Origin: Heliopora coerulea
Lineage: Eukaryota; Cnidaria; Anthozoa; Scleralcyonacea; Helioporidae
Length of the DNA stretch: 64,000 nucleotides
Assembly (NCBI GenBank): GCA_030142905.1
Contig: JASJOG010000109.1
Location: 852,001 to 916,000 of the forward strand
Direction of reading: 5' to 3'
The number at the start of each line of letters is the position of its first letter. Positions within the stretch are counted from its first letter, which is position 1. A model generated the notes under the pieces. The model searched no databases. It was given only the letters and a program-made list of their open reading frames with translations, and was not told the DNA's origin. Both the position numbers and the translations under genes were made by a program. Positions 21,601 to 29,645 of this stretch are shown here, piece after piece.

Positions 21601-24600
21601 TTTTCTCAATTGAAATTACGTAACATCTACCTCCCAGGCTTCAGCCTAGTTTCGCTTTACACGACCAAAACAAATAAACATAATAGCGACAACGCTTCGC
21701 AGGCAAAACGTCATTAAAATGTTGCTGATATTGGAGTTTGATGAGGAGGGACCGAAAGAACGTCAAAGAGAAATATAGACAAGAACTTGGATTAAGAGAA
21801 GGCCTGAATTACTCCATTCGTCAGATTTTGACCATGCACGTAACAAGATTTGTTTCAAAAAGGGAAAAAAGACTGTAAAGCAGAATTAGCTTCAAAAAAT
21901 TTTATCAGTTTCGCTGTTTGAAGGTCATAAAAACCACTATCAATCAGTGAGCTTTACTGTTTCATTGTTAAAGGAAACCACTGAGGATATCCCTAGGTCT
22001 TGTTCCATTTCCTCCATTTTGTTTACACTCCTGCATTTACTGGCTGCTTTTCGGGGTAACTGCAAGGGACTCTGGGAGACTGTTGCAATAAAAATCGTCG
22101 GCTATGCTGTTACACGAATCAACTGTACAGCAATCTACGCAACAATGTTGCGAGCATTTGCAGTTACTTCAAAGTTATGCAACATGTAGCCGCAGTCATC
22201 GTTGCGTCAAAAATCGCTCGCAAACTCCATGTTACACGTGTCAATTTTTTGTGCAAAATTTTTGCGTTAAAAATCATCGTCAAAATCGTCCCGTGTAACA
22301 TCACCTTAAACACGGAGCGACGCTATAAAAGGGTAAGCTCCTCCCACATTTCTGGCTTCGTATGGCGGTTGCATGTTTCAAAATGGCGGACACTTTGAAG
22401 CGTGACTGACCTGGACAGCGTAGAGCTCCCCAAGCGTGTCCTAGTGCCTAAAGCTTACGGAAATACTTGTAAAATGTGTTTTTAAAATACAGCTAAACAA
22501 TATATAAAGCAATAAATGGCTGAACATGCCACATTTACTGATTTTTCTGGTTGTTATACATCGTATTATAATCATTCGAGACGTCCTGCGCATCTTCATT
22601 CACTTATAGTCATCCTACCCGCGCAGTGTTTGGGCACGATTGACATTTTCTTACGTCCGCGATGCGTCATAGCCATCTGTATTCTTTTTGGCGCATACTT
22701 GAAGCTTGTAATATTATAAATATAAACAAAAACTGGCGCCATTTTCAAATTAATTTGTGCCAAATATGCTCGGTCGCTCTCATCCAACAGCTCGGACTTC
22801 TACCTCTGCGCAAAGCACAACATCCGCGTTCTGCGGGCTTAGCAAGTATGATCGCAATAAAGCCTACTATTAGAAGAATAAAAGTGCAATTAAAGAGAGC
22901 AAGGCCTACTACGGCTTCAAAATGGAAGTGAAACGCGATGAGGAAGGGCGCTTGGTAGAAGTACGTAAAAAGATCAACACCGTGAGGAATCAGTTAGTGT
23001 CCAACGGAAAACCGGCAGGAAATATTGAAGTGATGGAATTGGTCTTGGATTGTTGGCTCAGTCAAAACAGTTCAAATGGCCAACAGGCACAAAATATTAT
23101 CCAGGCAGCAACGTCGTTGCAAACAAATTCATCTCCTATATTCTCCTCAATTGAACATGATATTCGTCCACCGGAAATTGGTCTGAACTCAATTGACCAA
23201 TAACATGCGACCTTTCCTTAATCATAATTGACAGGCTGAGAAACTCAGCCTCTTCTTATGCGATCGCTCCGTGTTTAAGGAACTTAAGAAATGCCGTCTT
23301 CTGTGACGGCGACGACCACCGGATGTAGTTTTTACTTCCGGATGACGTTGGTTTTCTTGATCCGCCGACGTCAAGATAGAGGATTTGCCGTTATCTCTAG
23401 AACGTGAGTAAAATATCTATCTTTTGCGCTCGGAAGAGTATTTCTTGATCAGTTTGCTTTATGGTTAATATGTCAGTCCTTTTCTTGCAACTTGGTACGA
23501 GATAAAACTAAAACTTGTTCGTTAACTTTGAAATATTGTGTTCATCTAATGCTGGTTGCAAACCTTATCGAACCACGACAATAAGCACAAAGATAAAATA
23601 GTTTCAACTTGGTTCTTTATTCGTTTTCATATGTGATCAGATAGTTTCCGAGGAACGAATTATTCAAAATTTGTATGTTTAGATCATTAAGAGGCCAACT
23701 GAAGCTCAGGTTATGATAAAACCGAAACTTTAAGTTGTATTATCGTCAATTATTTGTATTTCATAAACATCTTGGGCTCCTATATAATGTGGTGAATATT
23801 TGAGGTCTTACACTTCAATGATAAGTTGTCCGACAAATTCAAAACAAAAAAAAGGCCTTACTTTGTCGTACATCGAAACCGTGATACGGTGTGAACGAAA
23901 CAAATGTTCAAATACTTCGTAGACGTTCCAACTAGACAGTTTGCTTCGCTTTACTTCCGTATTTTGAATGGAACAACGTCGTACTCTTCCCAGGCCCACT
24001 CGGTCACTCACGTTACCGTCGCCGCGAATAACATGGTTTTTTAAGTTCCCTATTAACTCTTTCCCGGCGGAAGCTCTCTCTTTGACGAGTAAAATTGTTC
24101 GGCGTTAGCCAGAGTAAATTAACACAAGTCTTATCTCGCCGGGAAACAGTTAAAAAAATTTTGTTGTGGCTGATTTTCAAGATTAGTGTTAGTACATGAT
24201 TAAACGAAACATGCGGATTACTGGAGCTAGAAATGCCTGACCAATACGTTAATTTGTTTAGGGATAACCACAGCGTTAACTTTAATGACTTTGATCAGCG
24301 GTTCACAATCTCACATGCCAAAGGTTCCGTATATTCGAGCCATAGATTGGTTTCTCGTCATCTGTTTCTTTTGTGTAATTGGAGCGTTACTTGAGTATGC
24401 TGCTGTACATTACTTTGAAAAAGAACTTCTTGGCCCACAGCGCAGACGTTACAAGGTGAGTAGAAACTCCGAGAGGAAAATTTGATTTTGTGTATTTAGC
24501 TACACCGTGCCTGAGTGATAATTCGCCCTGGGTACATTCTGTTGAAGACGCCCTGTCGGGAAATGGAGGCTTGGTTTGTCGGTTGTTTGTTGGTTGAAGA

Positions 24601-26401
24601 GGTTGGTTTGTCTATTGTTTGTTGATTGAAGAGAGGTTGGTTTGTCGGTTGTTTGTTGGTTGAAGAGGTTGGTTTGTCTATTGTTTGTTGATTGAAGAGA
24701 GGTTGGTTTGTCGGTTGTTTGTTGGTTGAAGAGGTTGGTTTGTCGGTTTGTTGCTTGAAGAAATTGGTTTGGCGGTTTTTTGTTGCTTGAAGAGGCTGGT
24801 TTGGGAACAAACTTGGTTTAAGAATAGCGCCCCACTGGACCACCTTCTTGGTACGGCACTGTACATAACAGTCAATCCTCGATTTCTAAGAGCTTTAGGA
24901 TCTTAAATAGGATAAAGTTTAACTGCGCTGTTATATACTGCCGGACTTCTGCACCATTGCACGGCTGTAGAACTACACTTCAACATTCCTAAAAACCCAA
25001 CAGACGATATTCTTTGTACGATGTTTTGTCAGTCAACTCTACATCGTAGCTTCAGACACTAATTAAACGTGATTTGATTTGTGTTTTCTTGATGATTAAA
25101 TGTATCGATGTGTATTGTTGCGGGGTAATGGTGGCACAGTGGTAATGCATGTGTCTCCCATCTCTACGACAGTTATCTAATTAAAGTTTCCTTGGTTTCA
25201 TGTGAGAAAGTGTTGTCCAGTTTGGTTGTACCATGAAAGCATCTCAGATTTTCTGTGGATACTCCGGTTTCCTCCTGTAGTAACACTGGACCCATGAGCT
25301 GGGGCCCTTACTGGACTGTACTCTTGGAAGAACAGCTTAAGTAGCTGATAGGATTATCTAGTATAATAATAATAATAATAATAATATGTGCAATGTCTGT
25401 TGCGGCCTTACCTGGCGGGATGCTGGGAGCCCGTAGCAGGCTTAGACCCCTTCTACTGTCCTTAGTTGGGTGGTGTGCGAGTTGTAATAATAATAATAAA
25501 TTCTTTATTTATACTGTTAAAAAAAATCCCATCAGCATAAAAGCTGGTGTTAACAGGAGAACAGTGCTAATAAAACATAAATTAACTTTGTAACAATATT
25601 GAAAAATATTGAAAAAAATAATCTAAATTAATCTATAAACTACAAATATGGGAATCTTTATCACTGTCTAAAAGATACATATAAATAGAACGTTTAAAAC
25701 TAGTAATAGAAGTAATTTTTCTGATATATCTAGGCAGAGAATTCCAGTCCTTAGCCCTGGCGTACGCAAACATTGTTTGTCCCATCTTAGTTTTAACTTT
25801 TGGTAAATCCAATAACGTTTCATCTCGAAGTTCTCTGTTTCTTACACTACTACGTAATTTAAAAACGTCTAATAGTTGTTCAGGACAATTTAAATTGTTT
25901 AAAATTTTAAAAATTAGTACATATCTAAAAAATCTTCTATTAAACAAAGTTAAGAGATTTAAATCATTGCGCATTTCCTGGGTGCACTTTTTCTTTCCTT
26001 CTTTCAAATTAATTGAAATTCAAAATAATAGTATAAATAAAGACACACAGTATGTTTGTTATCTTGAGTGGCATTGTGTTGTGTTTTAATGTTGAGGAGT
26101 TTTAGTGATAATGGATCAAAAATTTAACATGTTTTACCCAAAGGTACATAATTTGAGCATGGATAATCACAGTGGAACAGTGGGCTCCGGTACATTCCAA
26201 GCCAGTGATAACAATTGGCACGGATTAACGAATCCAGCTTTTTTGTACAATGACGATCAACCCAGAGGTTCAAAGACGGTGCAAATTGTGAAACGAAAAA
26301 TGGCCCGTAATGTGAACACAATCGATCGGATTTCGCGAACTGCTTTTCCGCTGGTTTTCGTTTCACTAAATTGTGTATATTGGAGTATATATCTAAGTTA
26401 A
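15542..26401 (+). CDS. Cys-loop ligand-gated anion channel subunit (GABA-A/glycine receptor-like)
   Basis: Pentameric ligand-gated chloride channel subunit of the plasma membrane. Eight exons (15533-15662, 16236-16303, 17223-17446, 18818-18900, 19005-19151, 20525-20677, 24262-24455, 26144-26401) join in phase to 415 residues counted from the Met at 15542. Visible in order: ILHGYDKTLRP; loop D with YLRQTWKDSRL; loop A WVPDTTF; the Cys-loop, Cys145 and Cys159 with exactly 13 residues between; SYGY (loop B); M1 about 232-254; the PAR motif at 260-262 just before M2, diagnostic of anion selectivity; M2 with Leu at 9'; M3 about 293-315; a short loop; M4 at the extreme C-terminus. The second cysteine pair of glycine receptors is absent from loop C, so a GABA- or glutamate-gated type is likelier; the ligand cannot be read from sequence. 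No signal peptide is present after the chosen Met, and an AG acceptor lies at 15531-15532, so at least one 5' exon is missing. ATTAAA at 26504-26509 is a possible poly(A) signal. Confidence 0.92.
15663..17222 (+). other. Channel gene introns around the 68-base exon
   Basis: Two introns with AT-rich sequence. Near 16690-16830 short CACATATGAAA/TTTCATATGTG inverted motifs recur. No gene or defined transposon seen. Confidence 0.6.
16236..16303 (+). CDS. Channel subunit exon: PSVNVQVTLFVGAF
   Basis: 68 bases between TTTTTTAG and GTAAGT. Encodes the beta-1 strand (GPSVNVQVTLFVGAFGLFD), the counterpart of PPVNVTVNIF in glycine receptors. Ends in phase 0. Confidence 0.9.
17223..17446 (+). CDS. Channel subunit exon: loops D, A and E
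   Basis: Encodes YLRQTWKDSRLSF (loop D with the Arg used by glycine and glutamate receptors), LQHIWVPDTTFVN (loop A) and LVYLWPNGEILTSTR. Donor GTAATC, phase 2. Confidence 0.93.
17447..18817 (+). other. Channel gene intron (1.4 kb)
   Basis: AT-rich. A small inverted repeat CCTTTATCGGATAAA / GATCCGATAAAG at about 17780-17840 and a C13 run near 18185 are the only structures I see. Confidence 0.6.
18818..18900 (+). CDS. Channel subunit exon: Cys-loop
   Basis: Encodes VTAKAYCRLKLHDYPFDKQK followed by CNLIFGS: two cysteines with 13 residues between and the canonical Pro-Phe-Asp tip. Acceptor CTTTCAG, donor GTAAGT, phase 1. Confidence 0.95.
19005..19151 (+). CDS. Channel subunit exon: loop B to loop C
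   Basis: Continues SYGYDKSDIDYFWKYKD through the beta-8/9 region to RTEKGFGETG near loop C. Reading beyond donor GTATGG becomes a Lys/Arg-rich intronic run. Confidence 0.9.
19152..20524 (+). other. Channel gene intron (1.4 kb)
   Basis: Purine-rich on the plus strand in two stretches (19190-19440 and 20160-20460), which creates spurious Lys/Arg- or Phe-rich frames. Includes a fragment of the TTTCCCGG element at 20010-20120 with an internal (AAT)n. Confidence 0.6.
20010..20120 (+). repeat. TTTCCCGG element, diverged copy
   Basis: TTTGACGAGTAAAATCGTCT, GGCATTGGCCAAACT and AGTCTTATC match the element at 24053-24153; an (AAT)n microsatellite has expanded inside it. Confidence 0.55.
20525..20677 (+). 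CDS. Channel subunit exon: M1 and PAR motif
   Basis: Encodes FTLKRELGFFIINLYFPATL, then LVILSWVSFWLRRDQTPARV and ALG. This is the classic M1 proline and the intracellular PAR at the base of M2. Donor GTATGT, phase 1. Confidence 0.95.
21471..22306. mobile_element. Non-autonomous DNA transposon (PIF/Harbinger-like MITE)
   Basis: The left end AGGTGATGTTACACGGAACG and the complement of the right end, AGGTGATGTTACACGGGACG, start terminal inverted repeats of about 60 bases that continue through CGATTTT, GATGATAT/GATGATTT and TTAACGCAA. A 3-base target duplication TAA flanks it (21468-21470 and 22307-22309), as in the PIF/Harbinger superfamily. Inside are further GCAACATGTTGCA motifs but no transposase frame. 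It lies in the channel gene intron before M2. Confidence 0.82.
22310..23274. mobile_element. TTAA-target DNA transposon, non-autonomous (piggyBac- or Kolobok-like)
   Basis: Terminal inverted repeats ACACGGAGCGACGC / ACACGGAGCGATCGC, with ATAA-AG continuing inward. A TTAA lies right of it (23275-23278). On the left the TTAA was split by insertion of the neighbouring MITE: T at 21467 plus the duplicated TAA. TTAA duplications are typical of piggyBac and Kolobok elements. A TATAAAAGG lies near the left end. No transposase is recognisable in its 965 bases. Confidence 0.75.
22922..23203 (+). CDS. Hypothetical 93-residue ORF inside the TTAA element
   Basis: Opens MEVKRDEEGRLVEVRKKINT and ends IGLNSIDQ. 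It is hydrophilic, probably helical in its first third, and Ser/Gln/Asn-rich later. No family recognised. It lies wholly inside the transposon and its context (TTCAAAATGGAAG) is an acceptable start. It may be a remnant of an element protein or chance. Confidence 0.25.
   Translation: MEVKRDEEGRLVEVRKKINTVRNQLVSNGKPAGNIEVMELVLDCWLSQNSSNGQQAQNIIQAATSLQTNSSPIFSSIEHDIRPPEIGLNSIDQ
23286..23410 (+). promoter_or_regulatory. CpG-rich segment with paired ETS-like sites
   Basis: Contains CACCGGATGTAG and TTACTTCCGGATGACG, a GACGGCGACGACC stretch, and a consensus donor AAC/GTGAGT at about 23402. The composition contrasts with the AT-rich intron around it. It might be an internal promoter with a first exon; this is inference. 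Confidence 0.25.
24053..24153 (+). mobile_element. Short TTAA-bounded MITE (TTTCCCGG element)
   Basis: Ends are TTAACTCTTTCCCGGCGG and, inverted, TTAACTGTTTCCCGGCGA: about 16 of 18 bases match, with TTAA at both edges. 101 bases in total. Related copies lie at 44108-44208 and, in part, 20010-20120 and 29825-29907. Confidence 0.7.
24262..24455 (+). CDS. Channel subunit exon: M2 and M3
   Basis: Encodes GITTALTLMTLISGSQSHMP (M2 and the M2-M3 linker) and M3 ending ALLEYAAVHYF. Acceptor TGTTTAG, donor AAG/GTGAGT, phase 0. Confidence 0.95.
24570..24802. repeat. Minisatellite, about 66-base unit
   Basis: About 3.5 copies of a G/T-rich unit built of two related half units, GGTTTGTCGGTTGTTTGTTG and GGTTTGTCTATTGTTTGTTG, each followed by a TTGAAGAG motif. 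The later copies are shortened. The reverse frame gives Gln/Asn/Pro/Thr repeats and is not a gene. It lies in the last channel gene intron. Confidence 0.9.
25121..25385 (+). mobile_element. tRNA-derived SINE, copy B
   Basis: Head with an A-box-like TGGCACAGTGGTAATGC, then the family body: TTGTCCAGTTTGG, CCTCCTGTAGTAACACTGGA, CCCATGAG, CCCTTACTGGAC and AGCTGATAGGATTAT. It ends in an (ATA)n tail at 25362-25385, as SINE 3' ends often do. Aligns over its whole length with the copy at 32312-32575. Confidence 0.8.
25485..26012 (-). mobile_element. 5'-truncated non-LTR retrotransposon (LINE) fragment
   Basis: The minus strand carries the C-terminal end of a reverse-transcriptase ORF (26007-25633, 124 codons, intact stop). 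Visible is the usual LINE pattern RNRELRDETLLDLPKVKT, then MGQTMFAYARAKDWNSLPR, then SFKRSIYMYLL. After about 130 bases of 3' UTR it ends in a (TTA)n tail (plus strand TAATAATAATAA at 25485). Typical of jockey/CR1/L2-like elements inserted by target-primed reverse transcription. It lies in the channel gene's last intron, opposite in strand. Confidence 0.85.
26144..26401 (+). CDS. Channel subunit last exon: M3-M4 loop and M4
   Basis: Encodes a short Asn/Ser-rich cytoplasmic loop, then VNTIDRISRTAFPLVFVSLN leading into M4, and ends SIYLS with TAA. The acceptor is set at ACCCAAAG/GTACAT because it keeps phase 0 and upstream alternatives meet stops; the exact 5' boundary is less certain than M4. 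Confidence 0.85.
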   Translation, partial: VHNLSMDNHSGTVGSGTFQASDNNWHGLTNPAFLYNDDQPRGSKTVQIVKRKMARNVNTIDRISRTAFPLVFVSLNCVYWSIYLS

Positions 26402-27289
26402 ACTTTCTCTTATAACTCTATCCTATGTTACATTATCATATTAACCAATCGGAACAATGTAAAACCCATTGCACAATAACTCCATGCTATAACCTGTAGT
26501 GTAATTAAACCTGACTCTAGCTCACTCTATTTCCAGCTTCTGTCTTTATGATTCGAGTCTTTTTACACCTCTCTCAGTCCACACTCGATCTTCTTAACAT
26601 AACAAGCATCGTTACTTTTCTACTTGTCAATTTCCAGAGTAAAGCTGTTTGACAGAGATTTCTTATGTGAAGCTGCTGCTTAGCATCAACATTTTTTCAC
26701 TATAAACAGTTTTCACGAAAATATTCAAAAAGTGGTACTTATAGTTCGTTAAATTTAAACAAACTTTAACCATAAGGCGTTCGTACTTCACACTACATAT
26801 CAAGACACAGAAAGACCAACATTCACTTAAGCAACCCTTCAAATCTTTAAGAATGAAGACAATTCGCGTTTCCTTGCTCTCATCGATCAAAGTCTCTAAG
26901 TATACGGTAGAAATTTATTTCTTTTGTAACACGCCTTTCTAAAGATAACAGAGCTAACCTTATGAATCGAATTTGAGTCATTCTAGATCAGAGATATGTC
27001 TTCACCAATTATAGTTTCGAGAAATTGTTCTCACCAGTAGAAAACATTTAGGGGCGTCAGAAGCCGGGGACAGAGGGGCCTCGGCCCCCCACTTGTTTTG
27101 GTTGGGGGCATGAGGATGTGTGGGGCCCCCAACTTTTTACTTGGCTAGTAATATTAAACTACAAACTTATGATCACCAAATTAGATCACTGCTGAATTAA
27201 GCATTATTTCTTCCTACAAATCTGTAATTTTAATGAAAAACGAATCTATTTCCCAGAGCCCGCCGGTTCTGATTTATATTATACTTTTA

Positions 27290-27490
27290 TTGTGTGATGA
27301 AATAAATGTATTCAATGTCCGGAAGTGTTGTCTTTTGAGTATTTTATATGACGTTAGAAATTCTGCAAATACAGGAAATGGCATTTTAGAGGCTTTAGAT
27401 TTAAAAATTTTAATAGGAAGCATGCCCCTTGACTTTCTGGACATTTCTCACGCCTCGGGCGCTCGCTTTGTCCATCCCACTTTTTTTGTC
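27290..27490 (+). repeat. Dispersed repeat, GGACCCCC family, diverged copy
   Basis: Follows the same order as 7885-8085: a segment like TTCTGCAAATACAGGAAATG, then TTTAGATTTAAAAATTTT, GAAGCATGCCCCTTGACTTT and CTCGGGCGCTCG. The match is weaker than between the other two copies. Confidence 0.45.
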
Positions 27491-28263
27491 GTTCCGACGC
27501 CCTTGAAAACATCACACGTGCGTGCGGAGATACGAATTTTAACTTCAAGTGTCGATAATATCTTTCACAACTTAAAGCGAGCCAGTGAGAGTTATGATCA
27601 ACACGAGAAGATGAAATTTGTAATTCCAAGCAACCATATCATATTAATCAATCATAATTAATTTAACCATGAAGCACTTAGAAGTGGTAACAGTGGCGTA
27701 GCCAGAGATGGCAAGAGGGGGCGGTCGCCCCCTAATTGATCGTCTCCAAGGCCATCCTGGAGAATACGTTAAATCCGTAGAGAAACTTATGGGGTTAGGG
27801 GTAATGCTGATGTGGTATGGTCATGTGAGTTAACATGCAGTCCAGTTGTTAACTTATGACCACAATTAGACTTGACAAAGTCTTCATTTGTATCATAAAT
27901 TTTCAGTTCATTCTCCTTCAAAGATTGTGGCAAACAAGTGGATCATAAACTACATATGATTAAGTAATTCAAAGATTCTCTGGCGAAATTAATTTTTCAG
28001 GGGAGTCCAATATATTTCAGTGATATTTCAATATATTTCAGCCCCCCAGATGTCGTCCTCTGCCAACGCCACTGAGTGGGAGACTCGTCAGAACGTGCAC
28101 GTTCCATTAAAATTAATAAGTAAAATGCGTTATTACTCAAAATTTAAAAATATTATGAAAAAATAATATAAAACGGTTCAATGAAACGAGTACTTAAAAT
28201 GTTTAATTAAATCATGAAATGTAAATGTCAAAATCAAGGTCAATGTGATTAAGATGTACTCTT

Positions 28264-28456
28264 AAGGCTCGTCTACAGTTGTGATTTTGTGCCTCGCGCT
28301 TTACACCTTGGTGTATGTATGAAACTGACGAGAGCATCGAGGACACATTGCAGTGAATCATAAGCGGATATCATGCAACATAAGACTTTCGTGGGTTTAT
28401 TGCATACACCAGAGTGAGAATCGCAACAAGCAAAATCTCACGTGTGAACGGCCGTC
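28264..28456. mobile_element. MITE-like element
   Basis: The left end AAGGCTCGTCTACAGTTGTG (then ATTTTG) matches the complement of the right end, GACGGCCGTTCACACGTGAG (then ATTTTG), imperfectly. It belongs to the same style as the GTTCACACT-ended elements at 13.0, 43.3 and 61.6 kb. 193 bases, non-coding. Confidence 0.5.
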
Positions 28457-29449
28457 TAAACTTCTTGATGTTATCTGGGTCACGGCCGTGTCTTGAATAT
28501 TATTCCACAGATGACTAATTATACAGCAAAAAGAATTTTTAGACTACGCAGAATTAAATGGTCGTTCTAAGTTTATGGCTGGCAGCTAGACTATACGGTG
28601 CTATTCGAGTCTTAAGGAATCCTTGAATGTGAATACGTCCTTGCTCTTTAATACTTGTAGAGCAACACTAAGAATTAAAACGTCTGGGATGAGTTAAAGT
28701 CTTCATTTTAGCTTAGTTCAACACTGTCCTAAGTATATAATAATTTAGATTTGCCATGTTTATCATGTAGTGATGAAATAGCCTGGACGGAATTGATCAT
28801 AAACCTTGCCGTTATGATTTCATGATGTGCAAGAGAAAAAGGATATCTTCATTCTGACCGGTGAAGATAACATCGAAAAATGACATCTATAACGTGAACG
28901 GTGAAGAAATAATTTTTTTTCTGAATTGGAGAAATCGTAATATTTCAGCGAAATCAAAATAATAAATGGAAGTTTAGAATTCCATTGACTACCTTCCGTG
29001 CTCGTTCGGACGACTGGGTAGGATTGTATTGATCTCTTAATACAAAAGAGAAGTAATTATAAGGACTTAAGTTTCGTACGCAATCAAAACATAAAAAGAT
29101 ATTCAAAACAAAAGGTTTAACTTACTTTATTTGACCAAGCGATTAAAGGTTCGTAACCAATACCAACAGCATTAATGAGTTTAAATAGAACGTGGCTTCA
29201 GTTAGTTTTTGATTTATTGATAAAGTTTGTCACGAAAGCTCGAAAGTGTTAGTCCTATTGCCAACACAGAAATTGCTTCTGCTTCAAGTTTTCAAGGCAT
29301 ACAAGGAAACTGTGATTAAGGAAGACGGGAATTAAAGATTTTAGTTTTAACCGAGAGAGACAATCTCTATTCTTAGCAAAGATCTGACTGGTTTGTGGAA
29401 GGTATTGGTGTGAAGTGCCTACCTAGACAAACTCCTTGTTTAGATCAAT

Positions 29450-29645
29450 ATGGAGGAAATACAGTCCAGGCCTGATTTCCAAAGACAAAACCAACTGATC
29501 TGCGAGTCGTGCAAGATCTCATTCCTTGAAAAGGATAGAATAATCGACAATTTGAAAAGAGATTTGGCAACGCAGGAGAGAAAGCTACTTAAGCTTGAAG
29601 AAAAAGCATTGGTCCAAAAGGAAAACTTTGCAAGTCTTTCAGAAG
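29450..29645 (+). CDS. Giant coiled-coil gene, exon 1
   Basis: Encodes 65 residues and one base. After the CESC motif it is already coiled coil (FLEKDRIIDNLKRDLATQE). Donor GAAG/GTAAGG; without splicing it stops within four codons, so it must be spliced. It joins the 44286 acceptor to give SLSEEKNCLVDRV. Confidence 0.75.

Larger units (their letters stand above)
26402..29449. other. Intergenic between channel gene and giant coiled-coil gene
   Basis: No supported gene. Contains a diverged copy of the GGACCCCC repeat (27290-27490), GC-rich repeat edges near 27060-27130 and 27690-27740, and a MITE (28264-28456). The last 250 bases probably include the 5' UTR and promoter of the gene starting at 29450. 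Confidence 0.6.

Noticed and set aside
24496..24843. Reverse frame with Gln/Asn/Pro/Thr repeats (prion-like)
   Set aside because: Translation of the intronic 66-base minisatellite; no start, splice or flanking coding support.
26105..26143. Upstream start of the last channel exon (MIMDQKFNMFYPK)
   Set aside because: Acceptor TTTTAG at 26105 would put the exon out of phase; ACCCAAAG at 26143 keeps phase 0 with the preceding exon.
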